From: Chrysogorgia sp. JL179-B06
Lineage: Eukaryota; Cnidaria; Anthozoa; Scleralcyonacea; Chrysogorgiidae
Assembly: GCA_035772405.1 (NCBI GenBank)
Contig: JAYKKM010000043.1
Coordinates: forward strand, 2,026,001 to 2,090,000
DNA length: 64,000 nucleotides
Direction: 5' to 3'
Part shown: piece by piece, positions 21,301-33,300 of the stretch
How positions within the stretch are numbered: the first letter of the stretch is position 1
Layout: each line of letters starts with the position of its first letter
Notes under the pieces: model-generated
The model's database searches: none
What the model was told of the DNA's origin: nothing
Seen by the model: the letters and a program-made list of their open reading frames with translations, nothing else
Program-made: the position numbers and the translations under genes

Positions 21301-24300
21301 GTCAGCCATATATGATTTTACATGGAGGCTATAAGTGTTTTAGCTTAACCTGAAGTTCAATCACAACAAATATGTGTAAAAATGTCTCCAATCAAACTAA
21401 ATCATAACCCATAACAAACTTTGGTTATTCTAGTTTAATGAAATTGTGATTATAATGAAATTTGGGTGGGCGGTCCAAGATGATTTTTTCACATTTTTGA
21501 AAATGAACCTGAATTGCTTGGTTGAAGTTTATTCACTGTGTATACATTTGTCTTATTACAGTAGTTCATTATTTATTTATTTGTGTTTTTCATAATTATT
21601 AATATGAAACTAAATAACATTTTTCACTGCTTGCAGGCACATATTTTCACAAAATACTAAGATTAGAATATCTTTGAGATGTAAATAGGAGATATTTATA
21701 CAGTTATCAACCAATTTTGGATTTAAAAAGAAACAACTTGATTGAAACATATTCACAGTCAGGGTTATAGCTACGGTGGGCGGGCCCACCCACCAGTCAC
21801 GATTTGCGCCCACCACTCTTGGTCAATCTCAGCCCTGCTGCCCAGCACAGAATTCACTAACGCAAATAGTAAATATGTCAATATTTTAGTGCTTTTCATT
21901 CGAAAATAAAGTATTTTGTGTCATTTTGTGATTTATAATGCATATTTAATCACAATTTTCATGTAAACTCCACGATTAGTTCAAAAATAGATGCAAACAT
22001 TAATTCTTAGAAAACCGCTGAGTTAGAGGCCTGGGACTAGTGCCAATTGTTGCTATGTGTGCTTGACCGCACTTTATTATTATATTACCAGTCCGCCCTG
22101 TTGCGATCGCTTCCGCGTCGGGCTGTCGGCACATTGCCATGAGCCCACCACTAAAATTGGTCTATCTACAACCCTGTTCACAGTGTATACTTGTTAGTAA
22201 TCTTGAGGGGCTTTTGTTGTTTTGCCAGACCATTTAGTGTATGTAAAATAATCTTTTATGCTTATTGTTTACAGGTACATTTCATTTGGAATCCCTATTA
22301 TCTTGGAATCATCTATATCAATGGAAATATTTTAGTATTCAAATTTGCATTTTTAAGCATCAAAATGTTGTATTGGTTCTCAGGTCTTATTCATGCAAAG
22401 GATTGGCATTGATTTAAGGTGCCTCAATGCAGTTTGTCCTAAAGTAGAAAATAGTATTTGAACTAAAAAAAATGATATATTATAGGAAGAGAGTTATACT
22501 GAATGTTTAGATATCTTGGCTATTTCTTTCTTTATTCAACAATTGGTAGGTTATTCCGCCCCATTTTCAAATGTATTAAAATACAACTTGTATTTCAAAT
22601 GTATTAAAATACAACTTGTATACAACTGACTCAACTTATATCATTACACTCGTGACACTACTAAGACAATGCTGGTTTATATTACAATATTATAACGGTG
22701 ATTATATTTACATTATCATTCAACAGTTATGGACTGCGCAAACGAAATACTTTTTTTAAACTTTGAAAAAATGTCTCTTTATCCCTTGATTATATTATAC
22801 CGTGATGTTTCATAGTCCTCTTTTTTGCAGCTTCAGTTTTTCTTTTTTTGTATGCACTCCAGTAACTTGCTATTTGAGTTTTGCTTAAAACCATCTTTTC
22901 TCCCAGTTTTCTCTCCAATAGTTTTCTACACTTTGAAACAGTACATCTTTTCTTCTTGTCACATTCCCCTTCATCAAAACATAAATCCATAATTTCTTTT
23001 TGTTGCGTAGTGAACCTGTTTGATTTTTTTGAACATTTCTTTCGAGCACTTCCTTCTAGCATTGTACAGAAAAGGCTTTGCGCAATTGTGTTAGTGTTCG
23101 TCAATATATTAGTTGCCGGTGCCTCAAGTTTTCTCACTTTTGCAGCAATTCCTAATGCTTCATTGACCAGTAGTGATTCTCGTAGTTCTGCTACTGTTTT
23201 GGTAACCGTTGATTTCGTCCGTTCCTTCGCTTTATTAATACACAAATCGACGTGTTTTTGCAAACAACCTATTCTCAAAAATGCCTTTCCACAATTTGCG
23301 CAAATGTTGACATCCGTATTCCCCTCCGGTTGACTGGTGGCCGTGTCTGTAGATATTTTAATTTTTTCCCCCTTCGGCTTTTTAACGAAACGTGGTTGTA
23401 CGTTATCGTGCTCGTTACCATCGAAGTCAGAGATTACTCCAGTTGAGATAGTATCCGATGTTAAGTATGAGGGCCAAAGTTTGACGAGCTTTTCCTTGGT
23501 AAAACGGTTGGGTTCACATTTACTCGTTTGCTCTCTTGCCTCGATTGCGTTGCATTGTAAGTTATCGTAAACAAAAGTGAAGTCACCAAACAATGTTATT
23601 CCGTTCCATGTTTTCGCACTTGCCGGCTCTTTCGATCTGTCGATGTGTATTTCGTAGACATGAGTGCCTTTGAGATGGTCTTTTGTTCCATTTACGATAT
23701 CTTCGCTTTCTAATATATTATTTCCCTTTTTCATCCAACCTTTCAGAGCAAACTTGAACGTGGCAAAATGCGAGTCCAACGAAGTCTTTCCCTTTTGGGC
23801 TTCAAAAAAAGAGTATCTTTCAATATTAATGGGGCACAATTCTGAAAAGCGCATCAGCCACAGAATAATTGATGTATTGTGATAATGAGGACCATTGTCA
23901 GACCATATCACCAGAGATGTTATATCTTCATGTTTCGATGAGAAATTTTTGAGTGTAGCTTCAAACGCACTTGCTGTAAAAAACCAATTCTGAGCACAAT
24001 CCCCGTTAGAAAACACGTCGTGAATTTCAACTTCGATTTCTGAGGAGTCGGAAGACTTATAGAAAAACATACTTCCGTGTAACGATACACCTTTCTTGGC
24101 ATACCAGTCTCGTTGAGGTTCTCTAAATTTCTGAAGTAAGAGTTTCATCATGTAGTCGCAAACAGCGATTGTCTTACCAGGTTTGAGCTCCTCAATTTCG
24201 CACAAGAATCGAAACCGTTGGTACTTCCCGCGGACTAGGTGGCCGATATAAGATCGTAACTTCTCTTGGACTTCGGAAATCTTATTTCGAAAGTAAATCT

Positions 24301-27300
24301 TCCGACTGTCGGGGAGTTTGCTGTTAGAGATTGTTGCACGTAAGTCGTCGAATAAGTTGAACCTTTCCACACAAATTTCACAAACTTTCTTATTTGCACA
24401 CGTTGCATTTTCCTCCAGAAGCCAAGACATGCAATGAAAGGGACAATGTGATTGCATTTCTAATTCGTCGAGGAATTTGGAAAGGAGATGCCCCTTTAAC
24501 ACTTTAGCTCTTGTTGCGAAGTCGGTCATAGAACTATCTTTGCTACACGTGTTAACAGGAAGATTAGGAGAAACTCTGACAGGGATCATTAAAACTAGGG
24601 AGTTTCTAGGTTACGGATTCCATTGCTGATATTCAGTTTCTTGATCTGTGATATCAACCATGATTACTTTCGTCTTGTCTGTGTCGTTCACGAACTCAAT
24701 TTCTTCATCGTTTTCCAGTTGTGAATCATCTGGTATTTCGTTGAGCGACTTATCAGATACTTCTTTGTTGAGTTCGTTGATTATGTCGTCCAGATTTTCC
24801 CAATTTTGTGCTCCAATTTCGTCACAGATATTGCATAGGCCAACCATTTGCACCATCTCTCTGAAATTTCCTGCATTGAGTCCTTGACGAAACTTTGTTT
24901 CAGATATAGGTCGTCTACCAGTTGTTGAGCATTCTGCCTTGTACTTGGCGTATAGATGGTTCTTGCTATCCTTAAGCCCATAACGGGTTGTTTTTTCTCT
25001 TCAAATAAATCGGACAACCACGACGACTTTTTTCCTTCGCAATAAGCCATCCTGTGCGAAGATCGTGTAACGTTATCGGGATGATGAAGAAAGTTGACCA
25101 CGAATGCGAGATCTTCAACAGGTATCTTGTATCGTGTAACACGTGTACGTTTAGGAGGTGTCACACCAGCTCCTATAAATTTTGCGTGCCGGCGTGCTTC
25201 AGTTATTTCGTAGTCGGAGCACGGAAAGGCATTTTTTAATTCTTTGTTTCTGAAATGGTTTGCCACAGTGCTTAACAGTCTGATTCGGCCACAGGACCCA
25301 TGGTTTTCTTTGCTGTAGGACTGGGTCAAGTCATCGACCATTTTTGTTAACTTAGGAGACTCTTTGCTTTGGCTTTGAAGATTTTTGAGAGGTGTCTTTT
25401 TAATGACATCGTCAAGCAATTCCCATCCATCACCTTGGGATATTGCGTTGCATTTTTCAACCGTTTCGTTCACGACACTCGTTGCTGATGCTCTCATTCT
25501 TCTCTTACTTGCTTTGCTTGCGTTGCAGTAACTTACGCGCGGCCGTCCTGATTTCTTCTGTGTTTCCGAAGACGAAGCAACTTTTTGTTGATTTGCAATG
25601 ACGTTTCCTTGCGTTTCCCTAATTTGATCGCAAGCGCTGAGTTGATTGTATTCGGACTCTTCCAGCATTTTCTTTCTGTGTGCGAAAATCTTGTGATAAC
25701 ATTTTTGGCAAATTTTGTCGTTTTCGTGAATGTCTAGTTTTGCCAATAGACGACACCTTATATCTTCGTTAAGGGAGTCGACTGGCGGAAAGTAGAGCCT
25801 AGTAAGATGTCGTCGGCTTGTTGTGCAACTGGATACAGCACACTTATTTCTGCATGTTCTAACGGTCTTGGATATCCAGCACGTTTGACAAACTACACAA
25901 TTTTTTCCGGCCAAAAAATTATTATCTTGAACGCCCAGTTGCTTGTAATTACTCAGCGTCACGGTTCTTCTTCGGTTTCCAACTGGAGGGGTGGTGTTAC
26001 AAAAATAACATTTTTCGACTAATGCGCTCCCGGCTTCTCTTTTACTCATATTTCTCCTTCTGCCTAAACTAAAAAATTTGAAATCCATTTATCCGAAGTA
26101 TTTTACTATAATGAAAGAGAAAATCTGACAAAGAGAACAAATCTGACAAAGAGAACAGATTTGGTTCCAGGCTTAACGTACCCCTCCCACCTGACGTCCA
26201 ATTTAGGCTAAAAGTTCCGTAGATATAATATGCTCAGACTCGTCATCATGTATCACGCACGTGAACAAGGATTTTTCCATTGTTCAAATATTTCTGGATG
26301 CATGTGTTTTCACTGCTGTGCTCTGATTTAAACTGTAGTCGAATGATTTGGAATATTCATGTTAAGTAAACAGAAGACCAGGTACGATACACTTGCTTAA
26401 TTTTAACTTCTTAGCTCGTTATTATATTAAACTGGGTCTTAAAACGCCAAATAAAGCTTGATTTCATCATATTTGATCAGATCGAAGTATGGCTAGTCGT
26501 GAGTTTTAAATACTTTATAAACTGAACGATTAGATGTTTTTAGATTTAAACATTAGCAAAATACATTTGACATGGCCACTGACACTTTATGTGCTGTAGT
26601 ACTTTACAAAAAAACGGACTTACTGTAGCTATCAATTATCCATATTAAAATAACGTTCAAGCAACGACGTCGACATCGTTCTGAGGATTTTTTCCTTCTA
26701 TTCACAAACTTTATCTATGTCTGTACTTTTAAAAAATTTCTCCTCGTATCATTGCAGCTAAAACAAATCTGATCTGGTTGTAAGTGAAAAGGTTTCCAAT
26801 TTTGTCGTGTATATTTCGTAGGGATGTGCCATGTCTCTTGATTCTATCAGACACTTCTTCTACATCAGCAGGTGAAAGCTTCATTTTATCGGACAATTTT
26901 GCAAAAGACAGTGGGGCTCCAGAACAGTATCCGTCAATGGTATATACTTCTGCAGTCGAAACCGCTACATCAAGAACTTTTGCCATTGAATCAAATTCCC
27001 CGTTTCCTTTCAAAAAAAGTTTCACGGCCTGGATCTTTTTGGGCGACGGCTTGTTTGGTCCGTATAATGATTTATAACTCTGTCGCTACGAGTGAACACA
27101 AGTATATGAAAATACGAAACTGGTCATTTTAAAGGTCAATGAAAGGATTATTATTATTATTGTTATTGAAACGGCAAAAAAACGAAAATATAATTTACCT
27201 CCGACGACAAAGTAAGTAGCTGTTTACTCATTTCTGCCAGGGCTTCACATAGATAAAAAAGTATTTCCCTATTTAATTCGTGCTTGTTGAATTATTATGA

Positions 27301-30300
27301 ACTTGTTTAAATAAACAATTACAAGGGCCAAAGCGTAAATAAAATGTTTTGATAAGATTTATTATTACTTGTACATGTATTTTCCGTGTTATACCACTGT
27401 GGTTATACGTTGTCAGCTTGAAAAAACATGCGATAAAGAAAAATAAGGGTTTCTTCATTGTAAATTTTATCTTATATTCAGACTATTAAATCGTGGACAA
27501 GTTAGCTAGTTTCTTTCCTTCTGTATCTCTAGAGTTTTCTTGTTTAAAGCGACGTTTTTAAACCACTGAACTACCATCATTCCTTGTTCAAAACAACAAC
27601 TTGCTTTTTCGCGCCATTCAACAGTACCGGAGCTCGGGTGTCTCCGCAAGATAAACAACAAACCTTATTTCGTTTTTATTTGTATTATGACATTTATCAA
27701 ACGTATATATATATACGAATGTTGTGTTCAGTGTCAGTGGCTATATCTAAGTCAGGTCGCTTTGTCAAAACATTCACGCGTGTACTAAATGGATGTTTTA
27801 ACTACGTGCCGGCCCTTTAAATTGCAAGCTGGGCCGGCTATTATAATCCCAGGGACAACAGGATTACGAATTAGTTTCATAAAACAGATATAATAACTCC
27901 TCTTTACTCACCTTTCAAAACACAAATGTTGTAGTCTCAAAGTAAATAACACTTTTTAATCTGTTCAGGATTTTACCGCTTTTTACCGCTGCTGATACCG
28001 TTTTTAAAAAAATTAATATTATCCTCGAAATTGCCTGGTTACCAAGTTTTGAGCGCTATCAACGAAAATTACGCGTGTTGCAAAAAATCTCCTCTTAATG
28101 GCTAAAGTGTTTCATCTGTTGCTATGACAACAGTGACGTTTCAAAATGGCCGAAAATGAACATTTCATCTAATTTATTTCGCAAACGAGTCGGTGACCCC
28201 CGAATTTTTTTGCATTTAAACATTTCTTTTAGTTTAATTAATAAATAGGCAGATTAAAAAAAAATTCTGTGGAGCCAATTATTTTACACAAAAAAAATCA
28301 TGTTTTTTTTGTTTTTTAAAAAATTGGCTCCACAGAATTTTCTTTTAATCTGCCTATTTATTAATTAAACTAAAAGAAATGTTTAAATGCAAAAAAAATC
28401 GGGGTTCACCGACTCGTTTGCCAAATAAATTAGATGAAATGTTCATTTTCGGCCATTTTGAAACGTCACTGTTGTCATAGCAACAGATGAAACACTTTAG
28501 CCATTAATAGTATTTGATGCCCTGAAAGTTATTCTAAGCATAGCTTTAGTTTCAATCTTTTCCCAAATATCCATGGGTACTTTTCGAGATTGAAATTTGC
28601 ATTTTTGCCACCTTTCAAGAAACAGTAGGGAGCCACCTTAAGCTGTTAGCCAACCCCAGAGCCTGCGTTCCTTTTGGCCTGCGCCTCAAAAGGAACGCAG
28701 GCTCTGGGTTACGAGATTGGCTACGCGAGTGTTAGATTGGTTCCCAGACCCTTCTGTCAGTACTTGTTGCAAAAAATGGCGGCATTTGGAAAGAGGCAGC
28801 AGGTAAGCTTGGATTCATTTGAAATATGCTCACTGTAGAATTAGATGAAAAACGTTGCTCAAATTGCTGCAAATTGTCTTTCCGAGCTTCTAGATTTCAA
28901 AATTTTCGGGGGAAATGTGGTCACTGATTACCTGGTTGTTGACTTTAGCCCCCCCCCCCCCCCCGAACTTTAAATCCGTTCCTACGCCTCTGCTTCCAGA
29001 AAAATAATGCATAACAAATATACTTTTATCAGTTTTATGCACGATCAATGATCAATTCTGTATGTTATACGAATTAGCTAGAGTGACCTTAGTCTACGGA
29101 CGCAGCGGTTGTGCAGCTGTTCATCCGTACTGTGCTTTAGGAAACCGGAAACGCGCAGGCTGTAGTTGTGTCATCCTTCGTTGGAGATGGCTGAATGCCT
29201 ATTTTCGTGGTCTTGCTATAAATTAATATCTATTTTTAACTCTATGCATTGCCAGTTTGCCATCACATACCAGACTGACAATAGCATTTCGTTCAAAACT
29301 TCAAATTTGAGGCACGCTTCCATTTATACGTTTCGGTAAATTTTACCTACGGAGCTGCCGGGCACCGAAGATTTTAGCAGGGCAATTTTACCGCCCCCCC
29401 CCCCCCCCCCCCCCAACGAAAAAGGGCTAGTTTCGCCCACACACACACATATGCAAGCACAAGCAGAGGACTCTTTGTTATTGTCTAATGATCAAGCTGC
29501 AATAAACTCTAAAATCTAAATACTTTCATTTATCTTGTTATCTTGTTTGACAAAGTACATATTATACACATTTTCTTGGACATGTAACATATTAACTGAG
29601 AGTACCAATTTGTGATAGACTCAAAGAATTAATTCAAATTGACAGGGAATGAAAATACTTTATGTGAAAATATTGTGATTTGCGTGACCCTGAAATGAGG
29701 GACGGGTGTTTTCAATGCCAATACAAAGCCGATACCTTATTTTGAAATTTTAAATCTGAAATAAGTTATCAAATAGCAGTGGTAAGCTAAAATCATAAAA
29801 TACTGAAGAAATTTAGTCTTGTGTCACGAAATAGGAGCTTTTTGTTATAAAGTAACAATTTTTACCATAATGGCAATACAACATTATCTATGTTATTGTT
29901 TCCATTCCCACAATGCCCTTGGACAATTGTGGTTATTTTTTTTTCATTCTACATGGGCAAGGTATTGTAGCACCCCAAAATGGTTTCAGGTGCTATTATG
30001 TTAATTTGAATTTTCATGATCATGTATCATTTCTGTGAAATGACTATAAAGGCTTGATGGGGAGTTGTGCACACAATAGACCCTATTTCTTAACAACTAT
30101 GGGAAACAGAAAACAGGAACACTGTCCGATTTCAGAAAGGATAAAATTGGAGTGAAATCAGATTGTACATTCTTAGCCGTGGCGACGGGGGTGTCGGGGA
30201 AGGCTGATGCTATCCCAACTTTTACAAAATTGCGATATTCGGAAAAAGTTGCGCCCAAGTGTATTATCACAATAATATCTATATATCTGACTATTTTTTC

Positions 30301-33300
30301 CATGTTCCTTCCACCGCATTGTCCAACCACGCTACCTGACGAGCAACATGACCCAAGGCCAATCACAGGTTTTCTCAATTTAACTCAAAACTTACTATTA
30401 CGCGTATTTATATTCTTTTAACAGCCCTTATACGTCACTTCCAGAACATGCTTGATTAATTAGGGCGATATCAATGTAAAAAAACAGTCGAAAAAGGTAA
30501 CTCTTTCCATGCTCATAATGACTTGAAATTTGGCAAGTGAAATAAGGACGTGCATATGTTTATGGATATGTAAAAATACAGAACACCAAAAATTTGATTT
30601 TAGGGGCACTTGCAGACGCCATTGTTGACGTTTGACTGCTGTCTCCTTCCAACCATCGCCTCATAGATAATGATTGATTAACGGATTGGTGATAGGTGAT
30701 TGATATTTACTAAAACTCTATATTTACTATATATTTGTAATTGCAAGATATTGGATTACTTCTTCCCTCAGAACACTTACTGATTATTGGTAATTCTATA
30801 CGTAGAAGGATGAATTGTTCAAAATAAGGTTTCTGCGCGCGGGGGGGAGGCTAAGAACCAAATCTTTGATTAAATTAATCAATTCTTTGATTCAAACAGG
30901 GTATGTATTACTTTATGAGAAATAACGGAAGATACGAAGGAAGCTACAAAGATGGAGAGAAACACGGCCATGGAAGAATGGTTTATCCAGACGGCAGCAG
31001 TTACGAAGGTATAAAATAAGGGACAGCACTCACTGGGTTCGATCACGAAACGATCACATTGACTCCCGAGCACTCTGTGTCCCCATCCAGCGATGAATGT
31101 CAGCGGTTATAGTCACTTAAGTGGCACATAAGCATATATTAAGCGATCATGTACTATACCTAGCTATACGAAGGCGAACCATATTACCATAATATACTCA
31201 GCCATCCCAAGGCCGAAGTGCACGTTATATAATTATATATTTATATACACCGTAAAGTCCCCAAAGTAATAAGGGTCATTACTTTCGGACTTAGCAGCCT
31301 CTTCTATCGTTACTTTCGGGGGTCGTTACTTTCGGATGATAAAAATACGTATTTCTTTTATTGAAGTAAATCATCGCAAATATTAGATTGTTGCTATTTT
31401 ATTGTACAATGATTCCCTGACTGCATGTCCACTTGTCTTAAATTGTATCGTCCATTACTAACACTGACATTGACCCAGAGAACAACACTAACGCCGAAAC
31501 CGACGCTAAAATCGAGTCCAATACTGAGCGATATCTACATTGACACTGAGCCAGATATTGATTATGCATTCGTTTCACTATTATTTTGATGCCAGGTACA
31601 TGGGAGCACAACAGACGACAGGGTTATGGAACATATCGGTATGTTAACGGAGATAAATACGAAGGAGAGTGGATGGCCGACGTAAAACACGGACAAGGCA
31701 CTTACGAATATTCTCAATGTCAAGCTAAGGTATCACCACAGCTATTCACAATTAGACATAGTTTGACACTACGATCTGGCTTTAAAAAGTTTTTTGAACG
31801 TAACTTTAAAAGTTATTGTCCATGACCCAACGTTTCGACACTCCAATCTATTGTCTTCGTCAGGGGTGATCGTTGTAAAGTTAGGCCTCATAGAACCGAT
31901 GATGACGTTATCTATTAACACCGTCATCGCGATTCAATGGGGCGTGGGCACTATATTGATATGCCAAGCCCCAGACAACGTCTCTGATATGGTGCCATTG
32001 AATCGCGATGACGGTGGTTTATTACCTTACTCCTTACTCATTTACTCTTCACTCAAATCTGTGTTGTATATTAATTTCATTGCAATAGTTTTCAGTTTAG
32101 CAGAATATGAGTAACACTTTTCGGTGTAATTCATTGACACATTTAATTAATTTTCGTCATAGGATTCATTGTTTTCAAGTTCAATGTACTTGCGTTTACC
32201 CCTTCAGTTTCTCTTTGAGATCTTGGAACCAACCCGCAGAAATCGCTCGTCATCTTTTAGTGTAGGTCCACCGCGATCGGCGTGCCATTTGTAAGCATTG
32301 TTAGCGAATAATTGGTACATAATTAATAGTCAGCCACATCATTGATCAACTATATAGGCAAGTCACTCGGAAAATCATCAACCTCGTCCAACGTTCTATG
32401 TCCAAAGCCCTGTAATGCCTCGAAATTTCTCAAGGCCTAATAGGAAATATTGCGCAATTTTGCAAGTTTGTGACCCCAGAGAAAAATCTCACTGGTCCCA
32501 ATGGAAACAGTGAGATTTAATTCCCAAGAAAGTCGATGTTTCCCCGAGACGAAGTCGAGTGAAACATAGAGATTCGAGAGAATTAAATCTCACTGCTTTC
32601 GCAAGGGACCTGTCATTAAGTGATTTGTTATATAGCAAAAAAGGTATTATAACAGAACAGCAGAAAAAATAAACACCTGTTAACGCATGAGAATGGGAAG
32701 CGAAAGATGTTACACGCGAGATTGGGAATTTTCCAGTACAAAATACATTGTATCATTAGGTCACGAGCTCATCTTGCGTACAAGGGGTTGTGACCTGCAT
32801 GTATCAACCAATGAAAGCGAGTCTCACACAAGAGAAAATAGAGCAACAAGCGTTGATGACGGTGCTGTTACCAAAGATGACGACGACGTAAAACACTCTC
32901 AGTCGCGTGGAACTAGAAATTAATATGTTCATTCTCTGTTTCGCATGAATAATTATTTTGTTTGAAGGACGTCGTTGTAAGGGGTCCCACGCTAAAAATG
33001 TGCCGTGGGCCCAATGCAATCATAATCCAGCCCTGACATGTGCGTTTACTTACTTTCAGTTCAAAGGAATGTGGAATATGGGAAGATCAGAGGGAATGGG
33101 GAGAATTGAATACCTAAATTTTGGGTATCAGGGATGCTTCCATGCAGGACTGGTGGGTATAAACTTTGTTATGGTACCTATATCATGATTGGCCTGTTTA
33201 TATATGTGTATTTAAAAGGTCTTACTACAAAAAGTACCAGCGCGAAGTATTTTGATGACATTCGTTTTAGTTCCCGATATATAAGCAGTGAAACAGGTCG

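Larger units (their letters stand above)
19500..28637 (-). mobile_element. 9.1-kb TTAA-flanked DNA transposon with TIRs of at least 140 bp
   Basis: TTAA flanks both ends (19496-19499 and 28638-28641). The terminal repeat starts GGTGGCTCCCTACTGTTTCT and runs with few mismatches to ATACTATTAA (19500-19632 against 28637-28505). It continues weakly as GAGGAGATTTTTT and GCGCTCAAAAC on both sides, but on the right this inner part is displaced by a foldback at 28099-28503. Cargo on the minus strand: a broken DDE-type transposase (22790-26088) and a RecQ-C-terminal-like gene (26729-27231). TTAA duplications occur in piggyBac, Kolobok and Sola3 elements; I cannot place the transposase firmly. Confidence 0.88.

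Noticed and set aside
27490..27660. Minus-strand frame with TVEWREK ... [10 protein letters not shown], resembling a piggyBac segment
   Set aside because: Short, with the key Trp-Lys-Asp-Lys type motif not intact, and no neighbouring piggyBac blocks. Not enough to call.
28776..28802. ATG followed by AAFGKRQQ and a GTAAGC donor, a possible RSPH1 first exon
   Set aside because: It joins in frame to the exon at 30900 and even resembles a MORN segment. However, the exons at 18394 and 18947 give a far better match to the RSPH1 N-terminus and join at the same point. At most it is an alternative first exon.
5961..29413. Long G or C homopolymers (5961, 6405, 28950, 29393, also 44270) as G-quadruplex signals
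   Set aside because: They sit inside hAT-like ends where such runs are usual, and homopolymer length is unreliable in assemblies.
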